From Bremia lactucae (lineage: Eukaryota > Oomycota > Peronosporomycetes > Peronosporales > Peronosporaceae), in contig NC_090624.1 of assembly GCF_004359215.1 (NCBI RefSeq), forward strand, positions 2,265,704 through 2,329,703: DNA of 64,000 bases, read 5' to 3'. Within the stretch, counting starts at the first letter, position 1, and the number at the start of each line of letters is the position of its first letter. Both the position numbers and the translations under genes were made by a program. The notes beneath the pieces were generated by a model. The model saw only the letters and a program-made list of their open reading frames with translations, was not told the origin of the DNA and searched no databases. Positions 8,843-19,677 of this stretch are shown in pieces.

Positions 8843-10242
8843 GGTAAGGACGGAATGGAGTAAGGAGCTTGTTTCTTAAAGAGCGAAACGAAGAATGCGA
8901 TATGTGTATAGCTTTAAATGGAAAATAAAAAAACTCTGACTGTACGATAGCATTGTTGTGTTTGCTCATCATGAGACCTATGGTAACTTCGTTACGTTTC
9001 GCCTCTACATGTGGATGTCGTCAATCGTCTACACTTGAGCTCGAAGTTTCGGAACAAAACCTGTTGACGGGTGTAATTTATGCGCACGAAACGACACAAA
9101 CATCTGTCCACGCACAGCCCTAAGATGCTAGTAGTCAATCGAAGTTCGTAATAAGTAGCCTCCCGAAGATTCAAGCCTGGATGCATTGATCCATTTGGTG
9201 GTCAAAACGCCAAAATTGTTCACTCGAGCAACTTGAGTTCCCATTTTTATGTAGAAAAACGACACTTCCTGTCTGCTTCCCCATGCAATGATTCAAAAAA
9301 ATTAGCATTTAAAGGTTTTAATTTTTCGGTTTGCTAGCTATTCAAGCGACCGCCGTAGCATTTGCTACTTACGTCGTAGATTTTAAAGCGTCAATATAAA
9401 CTGTAAACTACCGTAGGTCATGTCTTTCATTTTTACCAATGAATATGATAGTGTCCAAGTTTGACGATCCTACAGAGAAGCATGACTGTCTTTCACAATT
9501 TAGCTTAAATGACCCAATTCTATAGCAAGTCAATTCTGAGGTGAATAGTAGTTTCGTTGTAAGCAAAAGAGCGATCGTTTTCCGATTGCGCCATTCACAG
9601 ATGTCGGGATATTTTGTATCTGCTTTGGAAAATTAGCCAAAAGCAACACTGAGTGTAAGCACGAAGTAGGATGTATTTCAAACGAGGAGCGCTCAATATT
9701 GGTGCAATGCGCCCTTGCACGGTGATTGAAATTCGCTGATATACTTTGATGGTGCATCAAGCATGGAGGGGGAGAAGAGTGAAAAAGAATTAAAGATTTC
9801 ATGTAGGTGTTATTTTTTAGATTTACCCTAAATATATTCACCTACGGTGAAATGCATGTTTTCGGATGATGATTTCGCTTCATTTTCTTATTTATCGCAT
9901 GGTAATCCAATTTTTTTTTTATTTGGTAATGCGATTTGACTTTATGCACAGTGTGGCAAATCGGCCCCATTTTTTAAAAACAAGTCGGTACGAGTTTTAT
10001 TTGTTATACAATTTTCACAGAGCAAAAGATTAAGAAAAATGGACATCATCATCCGGAAACAAAGACGCTACATCGTCCACGACAAAAAAGAGTGGGAGAA
10101 TCGCTCATGTCTCAGGCAAATCCATTTGATCCGCATTAGAGAAAGCAGCCGCTAAAGCCGCAGCTTCCATAGACACGCAGATATTTATAATTTCGTGAAG
10201 CGATCAGTATACTTACATGGTAACATAATAAACGGACCACAG
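8843..10242. other. Intergenic region, no gene seen
   Basis: About 1.4 kb of AT-rich DNA upstream of both the epimerase (minus) and the effector (plus). Small open frames on the minus strand (8992-9186, 9530-9841) lack domains, promoters or splice structure. No LTR sequence was recognised here. Confidence 0.5.
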
Positions 10243-10308
10243 TTACCATTGTCAAAAAATGAAGAGCTGTAGTCGGGAATCAAGCTCCTCATTTTTTGAC
10301 AATGATAA
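10243..10308. repeat. 26-bp inverted repeat upstream of effector gene
   Basis: Left arm 10243-10268 (TTACCATTGTCAAAAAATGA...) and right arm 10283-10308 are reverse complements at 24 of 26 positions, separated by 14 nt. Transcribed, it would form a stable stem-loop resembling a small-RNA precursor. As DNA it could be a tiny MITE remnant. It ends 193 bp before the effector ATG. Confidence 0.7.
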
Positions 10309-10468
10309 CCGTACTTTGGATAGTCAAATGCATCAAGTGACTTAAGTGTACAAACATGATCACGCAAATTCCTTTCAATGCCACATTCTCCGTGTCACAT
10401 AATTACCATCAGGTCCTTTACATTGTCTCATTCCTCCAATGGCCACGTGATCACGTAAACGCTATTTT

Positions 10469-10491
10469 CTCATCTCTTCGACACAATTTTC
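10469..10491 (+). promoter_or_regulatory. Core promoter-like element of effector gene
   Basis: TCTCATCTCTTCGACACAATTTT, 11 bp before the ATG, resembles the oomycete initiator (TCATTYYNCAWTTT) with an insertion: a TCAT start, pyrimidine run, then CACAATTTT. No TATA box is evident. The start is preceded by CAACAAAA, typical of strongly expressed oomycete genes. Confidence 0.4.
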
Positions 10492-10501
10492 CACAACAAA
10501 A

Positions 10502-11656
10502 ATGGGCCCAATACACGTCGAGCTGCTATTCCTTGTAGCTATCTGCTTAGTCGCGGAAGGAGCTCCTCTGGAGACTGCGCCTGACGTGCTCCTACTTGCC
10601 TCACCTAGCGGATCGAGGGTCGTCTCAAGAAGGCTAAGGGCCAGCGCACTTAGCAATCACTTCGTGGTCGATCTGCCACCCTCCTTTTTTGACGGTCTGC
10701 CGGAAGATATTGCCAAAGCGATCAAATTGCACCTTGACAAGATCGAAGAGCTCCCTCAAACAAAAAGATTGCCATTACTATCGTGGCGGAAGAATAAAAT
10801 CGCGTTAGAGGTTGAGGGTACGGTTCCACATCAGTCCACTGTTTCTTGGACAACTTCCGCCAGCCCGGAAGACCTCTTTCTCAAGGATGCTAATCTAAAG
10901 CTTCTCGAAGGTTTAATGTCGCATTTGAAACAAGTAGACGAGTCCAGTGCGAATTTAGCCATGGCGACATTTTTGGAGGCAAAGTATGGATTATCTCATT
11001 TAGCAGGAAGGCTTGCGTATGTGCTACCGAAAGCTATTGGCAAGCATCACGTTTTATTCCAAGCTGTCGAGAATGGACTCGTGTCACTGTTGAAATCCAA
11101 ACACTTGCCGCTTTCGGACGTCATTGACAGGGTCACTAGTCGCGCTAAGCAACCAATTGGACAACCTTTCTCCCTGTCCGCATACCCCATGCGTCTGTTG
11201 GACAAATACGAGGATGATGCATTCGAGTTAATGAAAGCACTAATTGATAAGTTTGGCTATCAGGTTTTACTTTTATACACTAGGAATTCCAATTTGCTAC
11301 CGAAAAAAGTAGCACGGGAAATCGAGTCGATTATTAAACTGGACAACACTGCTTTGGTTGAAAAGTTCAAGTTAAAACCTTTAAACGACGACCTCTTTAC
11401 TCGTTCCGAAATGCGCGTATTTCTTTTCATTGTCAAGCATCGAGGGACAGATCGAGAAAAGGAAACCAAATCGTCTGCTATCATAAGCGCATTGATTCAA
11501 AATAATTTGCATGACACGAGCCCCAGTGCTGCCTTACGCAAACTTTATGAAATTGCGAAGGGCACTGAACAAAAGAAAGGTTCCACACCTTTAGACGAGA
11601 ACGTTAAGCACTTGATGAGTGAGGTGATAAACCTGTGGAAAAAAATGAATAGCTGA
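10502..11656 (+). CDS. Secreted RxLR-type effector candidate
   Basis: An intronless gene of 384 aa. Residues 1-20 form a clear signal peptide (LLFLVAICLVAEG with cleavage near Gly20/Ala21). RRLR at residues 43-46 is in the window where oomycete effectors carry the RxLR host-translocation motif (about 20-40 residues after cleavage). A canonical dEER is missing; the nearest acidic pair is EEL at 82-84. The rest is about 300 residues of predicted amphipathic helices rich in Leu/Lys (DIAKAIKLHLDKIEEL, NLKLLEGLMSHLKQV, ALRKLYEIAKG), with no transmembrane segment and no enzyme motif. I did not find a convincing WY-domain pattern. A plain secreted helical protein with a chance RRLR is the alternative. 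The gene sits alone, flanked by long AT-rich spacers, as is usual for effectors. Confidence 0.75.
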   Translation: MGPIHVELLFLVAICLVAEGAPLETAPDVLLLASPSGSRVVSRRLRASALSNHFVVDLPPSFFDGLPEDIAKAIKLHLDKIEELPQTKRLPLLSWRKNKIALEVEGTVPHQSTVSWTTSASPEDLFLKDANLKLLEGLMSHLKQVDESSANLAMATFLEAKYGLSHLAGRLAYVLPKAIGKHHVLFQAVENGLVSLLKSKHLPLSDVIDRVTSRAKQPIGQPFSLSAYPMRLLDKYEDDAFELMKALIDKFGYQVLLLYTRNSNLLPKKVAREIESIIKLDNTALVEKFKLKPLNDDLFTRSEMRVFLFIVKHRGTDREKETKSSAIISALIQNNLHDTSPSAALRKLYEIAKGTEQKKGSTPLDENVKHLMSEVINLWKKMNS

Positions 11657-13329
11657 CGCTATCAGATTGTGAGGTCAGACGCGACAGCGGCCAACAAGAG
11701 GAGGTTGCTTCATCATTACTAGGCAAGTCTTTGTCTTGACACCCTTATCAATTGATTGTCATGTCCAGTACACAATTTGGGAAGCACAATTTTTTTAACA
11801 TGGCAGAGATAATAATATTTGTTGTAAAACTACTACTTTTTCGGTTAACGCGTAAGCCATAAAGGTTAGTCGATTATGATATTTTAAAACATTCGATTTT
11901 GAGGTTTTATTGTGGTGAAAGAGTGCTGTGCACATGTTTTCGTTAGGTACTGCCAAATTAAAATTGTAACGGCCGCACATTTTGTTAATGTTGTGTGGTA
12001 CACATTAGGGATACCTACTATAAGATGTATCTGTACGTAGAGACTTAATTTTATCAAATATCTTTTGACGTACCAGTCACACTGTCCATGTATCTTTTCC
12101 GCCAAAATCGATCATACTTTTGGCGATTGGGCAGCCGGATCCAACTCCAATCATGTGTATGAGATTTAAAGGCATAAATGATTGACCAAGTGGCTGGTTA
12201 GCAAATGTCAACGCTGTGCATAGTTTTCAACAATTTCTGCATCCAAACCGTTATATATTTTCTTCACATTCAACTTATTTCTGATTAAATCCTAGGGGCA
12301 CAGATGTTCGTCGACTCAGTTGGCTAAAGATTGCAATCGTATAACGTTGCCAGTAATTTCTATTCTTCCGTTTTTAGGTTATGCGAGCACGCACAAGTAG
12401 GACAATGCGGTGCATTGAGGGTGTAGAATTTTCAAAGCAATCAATGGAAAACCGAATAGAGTCCTGTAGAAGGCAAAGACAATACCGTCTTAAACTCGTT
12501 CGGATGATAAATTATAATACGTTCGAAATGAGGGATTGACACTAGACGACGCAGTTGAAAGCAACAAAGTACACAGACATTACAACTATATTTCTGCTTC
12601 GAAAGACAAACCACAAGACTACAATTATAAGCATCACTAAACGCTTTTGAAAACATTTATAGAATCCCATAAGCGGCTTGCACGTCGCGACGTTGTTAAT
12701 CTAGCTAAATTGCTATTTGTAAGTTCCTCTTACCTACAGTATTGCGCAGCATCACGTGAAAGATATCTTGTGCCTATTTTGTACATGCAAAGGCGCCTCA
12801 AGCTATTTAGCGTGCTGTGCGCTAGCAATTTTGCTAACCGCAGAGAGGAACTCGGTAGCGTTCAGAAGTCTGGTGTACAATTTCCATCGCTACCATGGTG
12901 CGCTAGCTATTCTCTATCGTTCTTGTCTACTAAATCAGGCATCCATCACTCCTATCACCGAAGCATCGCCCGATAACCTCTAAGTTGCAGCCATTGCTCA
13001 GCCCCCGCAACTGTTCTTCTATCATGTTTTGAAATATCTGTTAGTGAGATGGAATATAGATGGAATATCTCGATGGTCACGCAAAAAGAAGGCTTCGATT
13101 AATATCATAATACTAAATACTGCAGATGCAGCGAAAAAGTAAGCTCTAGTATCCTCATCTGGCACCAATACTAGATAAAATCGCACAAACCATTATGAAA
13201 ATTCAAAAATCGAGTCACGCTTTAGTTTTCAATGCTTTAAAAATCATTACAATTCCTTATACAATCGGAGCCAATTTTTTAGTTCACTAAGGTCTAAACA
13301 CTTCCCGTATTTTATCCAATAAGACCCTA
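11657..13329. other. Intergenic region, no gene seen
   Basis: About 1.7 kb of AT-rich DNA. Overlapping small frames at 12647-12983 have no homology I recognise, and no LTR or splice-site pattern supports a gene. Confidence 0.5.
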
Positions 13330-13343
13330 TCATTTCGACTTTT
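13330..13343 (+). promoter_or_regulatory. Oomycete initiator-like element
   Basis: TCATTTCGACTTTT matches TCATTYYNCAWTTT at 12 of 14 positions and lies directly before the ACCATGG start at 13347, implying a very short 5' UTR. Confidence 0.5.
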
Positions 13344-13346
13344 ACC

Positions 13347-14514
13347 ATGGCATTGCCCTCTGGAATGCATCTCGTAAGCGCGCTGGATGACGCCGATCTG
13401 AATGTTCTCTGGCCACTGCGTAACGACGAAGCAATCTACGCTTCCAATGATGTGAGGCGCGCACTGTTGCTTCCGCTGGAGGGTGATGAAGCCTTGGACG
13501 CGGACATCGACGTGGATGTCTTTCGTCCGAGTGCCATGCTCGACACCCAACTGTCCAGCGCATTTGGCAATTCGGATACTCTGTTGTATGGCTCCATCTT
13601 TCAGCCTGGTACGACAAGAATATATAGTTTGCCTGTTGCAAGTGCTCTATATCACTCACTAACAGTCGTTAGAGTTAGTAAATGCGGAGGAGGACATTGA
13701 ACAACTCTTGCTATCCGGATCCGAGGAAGCTTTTGCGTCGTTGCAAAGTCATCATCAACACCAGAGCGCTCCTGGGAAAAGCTGTGAATGCCGAACCTTT
13801 GCAATTCAAGCAAGCCATGTACAGGCTCAGCAAGAACGAGTAGCGACCAATGTGATAGCCACAAAGGACCAAAAGCGAGTCTTGCGTCATACGTTTGGAT
13901 CCGGGACGCGCCTCTGCGGCTTTGGATTTAAACAAGAAGCCGCCACCGATTTGACGGATCAGAAACATCTTTCAAATAGAAGTACGGCGTATAAACATTC
14001 GACGATGTCAAGTCCAATGGTGCAAAAGAAGCCCGAGCCCATGAATGTGGTTGACAACGACGTCGCGTTAGCCACGATGGAGCGTACATTTACCGCGGAT
14101 CAAGTCTATGGCAGCCCCATAGGTCGCAGCCAGTTTTTGCCTGCTGTATCAAGTCCCTTGAGCTCGACCAGTTTTGTATCATTAGAGGGCAGGATGGCAA
14201 CACCACTGTCGACAACGTCTCGTTCGACAGTTCATTCAGAGATGCCAATACCGATGCGGTCCTTGTCACCAGCGGATGAGGTCGAAAAGATGCGAGGTAG
14301 TAGTGGCATGAAGACGTCCAAGGTGAACATGCTTCGTGGAAATTTCCACTTGTCTCCAGGACGTGGTAGAAAATGTACAACTGTGCTACCGCCACCGTAT
14401 TTACGCGAACCCTCCGAGTCGTTGACGAAACGTCGCGCTCATTCCAAGACGTTTCATGCATTTGCACAGTCCCTGTCATTTTCGTTTGCAAACAATTCGT
14501 TGACGGATAGGTAA
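13347..14514 (+). CDS. Unknown two-exon protein (Ser/Thr-rich)
   Basis: Exons 13347-13608 and 13673-14514 give 367 aa. The 64-bp intron (GTACGA...GTTAG) is supported because splicing joins Gln-Pro to Glu-Leu-Val-Asn-Ala-Glu-Glu-Asp-Ile-Glu-Gln-Leu-Leu in one frame and removes the stop. The start context ACCATGG is optimal and a core promoter element abuts it. The N-terminal 110 residues are acidic and leucine-rich (ALDDADLNVLWPL, EGDEALDADIDVDVF, EEDIEQLLL), like an activation or dimer surface. The rest is low-complexity Ser/Thr/Pro with basic clusters (SPGRGRKC, TKRRAHSK). There is no signal peptide, membrane segment or known domain. I do not recognise it; a nuclear regulatory protein is a guess only. 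Confidence 0.65.
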
Positions 14515-14532
14515 CTTTGACTTTGCACGATT

Positions 14533-14554
14533 AAAAAAAAAAGATTTTTTTTTT
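14533..14554. other. A10-GA-T10 tract after stop codon
   Basis: Ten A then GA then ten T, 19 bp past the stop of the two-exon gene. It is self-complementary and sits where a 3' end signal would act, but such tracts also arise by slippage. Confidence 0.3.
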
Positions 14555-14844
14555 CCAATGCAAGTTGACAAGAGACCGCAGGCAGTAGCTAGTCTATTGT
14601 GTGCTGAGGCATCGTATGGGTAGGCATTAGGACTCGGATAAATTTGCTCATTGTACTATGGCGTTCTCATGATGAGGCTGCTATTTAAATGGTCACGGAG
14701 ATTGAGCTTAAAAAAATAACAACAATCGCGTGTATTAACTAGGACACTGTATATGCCAGTCATTCTGTCAGCTAATTATTGCAGCTATCACACGTAATTG
14801 AAAAAGGAGTGCGTCGACAAAGCGTACTTAGCACGCACCCAAAC

Positions 14845-15282
14845 TGTATCGGGGTGTATCGTTTCATGAAATTACACTTAAAGGTTGTAATTAATATATT
14901 ATCCAAAAGGTAGATAATATTTGAAGAATATTACTTTACATAGGAATATTCGGAAAGCTTATCCGTTATTAGATATAGGCCATTAAATCTACTTGCTCCG
15001 CGGTCCAGTCAGCCCTGGAAGCGCGCAAAGAGAAAGACAGATAAGACTTTATTACATGTTTTGCGTTAGTACATAATTAAGTTAGTTTTATATAGATAAT
15101 AACAGAAGAGCTTAATGATAGTAAATACAGGATACTTTCAACCCTCTTTAAGCAATTATTTTAAAGAGAATCTTCCTCTGCACGTACTTATGAACGTGAA
15201 GTGACGTGAGGCACCACTCGCATTGAAGCAGTGTGAAGTGGACTTGTACTGAAGCAGTACAAGCCCGCAGCGCCCCGTTACA
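14845..15282 (+). repeat. LTR-B, 5' copy
   Basis: TGTATCGGGGTG... to ...GCGCCCCGTTACA, matching 5697-6136 along its whole length. It carries the CCGCGGTCCAGTCAG block and the terminal hairpin CTTGTACTG-AAG-CAGTACAAG at 15243-15263. Confidence 0.85.
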
Positions 15283-15295
15283 CCTGGTAGCACTT
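15283..15295 (+). promoter_or_regulatory. Primer-binding site (iMet-like)
   Basis: CCTGGTAGCACTT directly follows the LTR. TGGTAGCA is complementary to a tRNA 3' end ...TGCTA-CCA, the form found in many initiator-Met tRNAs; the match stops after 8 nt. The same octamer follows the LTR-A, LTR-C and LTR-D LTRs here. Confidence 0.55.
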
Positions 15296-15452
15296 TGTAA
15301 TCCGTCCAAGGACCATAGTTCTATCATCTAACATGGACATGTTAGATGATAATTGATATACGCATCACGTTTGGCGTAATAGCAACTCCTTTCATAGAAA
15401 GGAGTGCGGTCGAACGAATGAGTTCGACCGTAGGGAATCATGCTATCTTGCC

Positions 15453-16300
15453 ATGCTGTTAGGTTTAGATAGAAATGCTTTCCATTCAGCCATCGCCAAG
15501 TCCATACAACATGCACTTGACGAGGCGAAGGATAATGTAGCCTTGCAAGGCTCTCAACAGGCAGAACTGTTAAGGTTACAACAGGCACAGACCCCTGTAC
15601 CTGGGATGACGCACACGCGTCGTCCGAAACTTTTAAAATAGACAGCTCTTAGTATAGGGGAGTCGAAGAAGACTCCCTTTTAAGATGGTTCGTCGAGTTG
15701 GACGATGCCATAAGGGTTCGTCACATCGTCGACGAGCAAATGCAATTCGTGCCAAAACTTGGGCACTAGGCCACAAGTTGCGCGACCCATATGTTTTTTT
15801 AGTCGCTAAAGGCTTTTAAAGCCCGGCTCAAACAGAGGTTTGAACCGCCTAGGGCTGTGTTCAGAGCTCGATGAGAGCTTCTGAAACTCAAGCAAGGCAA
15901 GCGTGAAGCTCCGCTTATGCCCAATACATTCTTAGCGAGTTGTATCACGAACAACTCAGTTGAAGAACACGCGCTGATTATGGTTTCATGCAAGGTCTTA
16001 CGATAGTCCCGTAAAGATCCACCTGTCCCGCTTGGAACTTGATACGCTTGAAGAAGCAATATCCGTTGCGGAAAAGGAGGACTTTAGCGTGAGACAGGCT
16101 CAAGCTAGCACGTCATCATATCGCTGCCAAAACACAGGGCTCTACGCCTAAGCGCGTAGTGTCTTATGTCCAGTGCGTAGAAACACCGATCGAAACGATC
16201 AGTATCCCGCTAATAAAAGCGGAGGACGAAGATCTGACGCTGTTCGAAATCGCAACGGCGAGGCGGATCGACGAATAACGATCGGAGTTAGTAGCTGCGG
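15453..16300 (+). pseudogene. LTR-B gag remnant
   Basis: The frame 15453-15641 encodes a Gln/Leu-rich coiled segment (AIAKSIQHALDEA, SQQAELLRLQQAQ) like the Gln-rich start of gag in the LTR-C element (35844-35700). Further on, WFVELDDAI-type and SDYKAKFAL-like codons (15680-15740) appear out of frame, corresponding to the WFDELDDAIEARRI block of LTR-C gag. It is broken by several stops. Confidence 0.5.
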
Positions 16301-16649
16301 CACCCTACTACTGGTCTAGCAACGTCAAGAGAAATCGCAGGTCTCTTGACAAAAGTTGCTCCTTAAGCCCAAAAAGTGGGTGCAAGTGCCCCTTGTGATG
16401 ATGTTAACCGAATCACCTTGCATATCATAGAGGCACATAGTTGTTACTAAAGTCCCTAGTGAATTGTGGGCCGTGAAAAAACATTTTCGACGCCAATCGC
16501 TAGAAGATCGCAGGCGTAAGTTTGTTGAGCGCGACACACTTCTTATTCGGATGACAGTGCGCTTAGCAACAGCGCATATGTAACAATTCCGAAAGGCGTA
16601 ATTGGTATCCAATACACATTAAAGGGTAGGCAGTAGGATGGGGATTTCA

Positions 16650-16890
16650 TCGTACTGAATTTGGATGAAAAAATTGATGTCATCCTTGGATCTCAATGGC
16701 TCATAAATACGAGCCATACATAAATTGGCAGCACCAAGCCGTGCGATGCTTGTATCTCGTAAATCAGATTGCCATCTGATGAAATTTTTAGAGCGTCCAC
16801 AAGCGTACGGATGTCCTACGAGCGAGTGCGTTGGCCTCACTTGTGGTTCGATCGTTCTTACGACTATACAAGACCTTTATGAATACCCAA
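16650..16890 (+). pseudogene. Gypsy protease tail (DVILGSQWL)
   Basis: The plus-strand sequence reads LDEKIDVILGSQWLINT, the DxILGxxWL motif of retropepsins, followed by the conserved linker shared with 5051-5190 (GAGCGTCCACAAGC, GTTGGCCTCACTTGTG). In LTR-C it reads DVILKLPWL. The upstream active-site DSG is not recognisable. Confidence 0.6.
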
Positions 16891-16899
16891 TACACTGTA

Positions 16900-18540
16900 A
16901 GATTAGGCCCCGACGGCTATGCACAAGCACATGCATCATTGAAGGTTCACCATTCTGACGTGGACTTAGTTACGGACGGCTACAAGGGACGGCTACAAGT
17001 AACATCGAAGTTCGATCACTCGAACAAGTTGGGTGGATCCAAACAAGGATGTTTGCTTGGAAGGCATAACCAAGAAAATTGAGGCCTGTCTAATAGAGAC
17101 AGTGTGAAAGTCCGATATCGACTGGAGAGTCGACCGTGGAGGAGTTCACTATGGTTTTGCAACCACAGTAGAGGCAGTTGGGGGAAATTCCACCAGAAAA
17201 ACACAAGGAAATAAGTCCTCACTTATCTTCGGTTTAAAGTTTCAAAGATGAAATTGAGACATTGAATGTCAAAGTAAGCAATTTGAAGCAAGTGTAGGCG
17301 CTTATACACTTGTCCTGATATCACCTCCGAAGTTAACTTGGGAGATATTTAATTGCCAGCGCTAGAGCCAAAACGGTTCTTGCGCGAACTGCGTAGTAGA
17401 AAAATCAAGCAGATCTGCGTACGTTCGCTGGCGAGGTTATCCACCTTCGCATGACAGCTGGGAACCTCGTTCCCAGCTGATTGTTGACGTTGAGGGCCTC
17501 GTCCGTCAGTATGACGAGACCCACCCGATGGCTCAGAAGGCCCATCGGAAAACACGCGCCCATCGATGGACGAAAGTGTCCTCGGTGAGGAAGACTCGGA
17601 TTGAGCATTTTGAGTCTCAATCCTTGGAGTCTTTGGTAACAAAATCTCTTATATAAGGCTTTGAAGGGTATCCACGCTCGCATGATGGACGTTCCGGGCA
17701 GTATAACGAGAACCGTCCATTGAATCAGAAGGTCTATCATAAAGCGAGCGCTTTGATCATTCGTAAAAAGATTGTAACAAATCAGTTCTCTCGCGCATCT
17801 TGGAAGAGATGCACGTCCTCCAATGAGGGTCTTTAAAAGAGTATACCCCCTTTTAGGTATGGACTGCACCCTTTAAACAGCAGGTGAGTGCTCCCCCCCC
17901 CGAAAGGAAAGGTAAGCCTCCGTCTTTTGACAAACGGTGCAGCTATAGCATGCGCGATCACGGTGCGTTATTAAAACCGGTCACGAAAGGTGACTCATTT
18001 GCGAAGCAGGCTCGCGGCCTGCTCTTTGCACATTCTTGATGATTGTTTTCTAAAGTTGAAGTTAGGTGTTATATACATACCGCACTTGCAAGTGTACCAA
18101 CGATGCCGGAAAAAAAAGGCATCGATTAAAAACTCGTTCTCGTTCTCTCATGCTTGCGAAGCCTGGATTAGCCGAAGACGAAATTCTATGTCGCTTGCTA
18201 GTCATGTGAACCAATAAGTTACGTTGTCTATCAGGATTTCTTTTTGGGAGCGAAAAGCAACATATTGCGGTCCCTATTCCTTTACTAGTGTCAGAACTGG
18301 GGCTACCCTTCACCTCGAAGTGATCTTTACGATCACTTAAATCCTCCTGATGCACGATAACATCACCAAAGATTTCGTCAATAATCGGGTCATCATAAGA
18401 TGACTCCACCCCAAGAGGTAGAAACGTGATAAAATAACGTCGCGAATAAATTTCTGGTTGTCACGTCAGAACCCGCAGTTTTTACGGACTCGGCCCCGGA
18501 TGATCCGGCGGCCTTCACAGTCGACACTGAGTCGGGGTGA
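16900..18540 (+). other. Degenerate retroelement interior
   Basis: About 1.6 kb with gypsy-like base composition and short frames on both strands, bounded by the protease tail and an LTR. I see no diagnostic RT, RNase H or integrase motif. Longer minus-strand frames (17405-17869, 18062-18409) have no recognised domain. Confidence 0.4.
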
Positions 18541-18850
18541 TGCAACGGGGTTTTTCGTCACATAGGTATTTTTCCAAAAGAGTTTTAAAAAATGAGTTGT
18601 TATATGAAAGAAATAAGCAAAGAAATACAAATGATGATCTATATTAATTATTTGACTTCATAGTTCCAATATCACTAAATCTGGTAATATTGATCCAATA
18701 GGCTATTATCATTAATTGGATTATTTAGGGTATAAGTAACCCCGCAAATCGGCAAAAGTCACGATTGTGCGGTGCGCAAGGATCCGCCGTACGTCGTTGT
18801 TATTAATATAATGAGTTTAGTAGTAAATACGCAGAAGCATAATATATTTA
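18541..18850 (+). repeat. Partial LTR of LTR-C type (plus)
   Basis: Starts TGCAACGGGG and aligns with the reverse complement of LTR-C (36639-36330): AGTTCCAAT(A/C)ATACTA, TATTGATCCAATAGG, ACCCCGC(A/C)AATCG, TGTGCGG(T/G)GCGCAAGGA. It is lost after about 18850, before the U5-like end. A purine-rich GAGTCGGGGTGA precedes it and could be the PPT. Confidence 0.65.
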
Positions 18851-19074
18851 GGGAGCCGGTATAGCACAGTCCCGTTTTGGTATAGCCACACACCCTTCCC
18901 GTCTGTATTAAATAAAACGTCCTATAAAATATTTTCACTGAATGGATCATTCCAGTGCACCCAAAACTTTACACTTATTCCTTTAGAATCGTCTTAAGAT
19001 CGCCCTTTTTGGCCCTTTGGATCATCACACCCCCTAAATTATAAAAAGGGAATCGCTATGGCCACTAACCTAAT

Positions 19075-19604
19075 AGTAACGGGCTGAAGTTGCCTTAATG
19101 TTGCACAGTCCCCGTTAAACGCATTGGTGTACTTAAGGGGATGGTCAATTACTAAATAAAAGTAATTAGACCCAGCACTCGGGTGTGGTTTACATTTGTG
19201 ACCAAACCTTGTGTATGTGATGCACATAGGTGCATTCACATTAGAAAGGATGACGCCTAGCGTCATCCGTTACGCGAGGTATCTAGAAAGATACGCTCGC
19301 AATACATATTAAGGTTATCGATAGAGATGACATTTTATTGGGAAAAATAGGTGTTTATATTGAATGCGATTAAATATTTATCAGTCTGAAAACTACTTTT
19401 CTACTTAGTAAGTGCACACGAGGAGTCGGATTACCGCCCCCGTGACGACACTTAACTAAAGAACTTAGTGCGTTAGGCGAGGTCGCTAAGGCGCCCACCA
19501 CAACTACCTTAATGCACGCAAGAAAAGCTGGTTAAACCGCTACTCGCTATGCTAGGGTATGTCTCTAAGTAGAGCGTGGCCGCATTACGTCGTGCCCGCT
19601 TACA
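19075..19604 (+). repeat. LTR-A, 5' copy
   Basis: AGTAACGGGCTGAAG... to ...GTGCCCGCTTACA. It matches 26706-27232 and 38537-39063; the first base of the expected TG is mutated to A. Shared landmarks are GATGCACATAGGTGCATTCACATTAG and CGCGAGGTATCTAGAAAGA. Confidence 0.9.
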
Positions 19605-19605
19605 C

Positions 19606-19623
19606 TTGGTAGCATTTGAAATC
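19606..19623 (+). promoter_or_regulatory. LTR-A primer-binding site
   Basis: TTGGTAGCATTTGAAATC, one base after the LTR end. TGGTAGCA is complementary to an initiator-tRNA-like ...TGCTACCA end. The same sequence follows the LTR at 39063. Confidence 0.55.
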
Positions 19624-19677
19624 TTTTCGACGACCCGCGTCTCGGCGTGTGTACGTGAGGATGAGCCTCAACATTGA

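Larger units (their letters stand above)
14845..18850 (+). mobile_element. LTR-B gypsy element, internally decayed
   Basis: A 5' LTR-B (14845-15282), a primer-binding site, and gag remnants to about 16300, followed by a protease tail (16650-16890). Then come unassignable degenerate sequences to 18540, and an LTR of the LTR-C type at 18541-18850. The LTRs at the two ends are from different though related families, so this is a composite or a patchwork rather than one clean insertion. No RT, RNase H or integrase motif is recognisable in the 4 kb. Confidence 0.6.

Noticed and set aside
9530..9841. 103-aa minus-strand ORF in intergenic DNA
   Set aside because: No homology, signal peptide or promoter element recognised.
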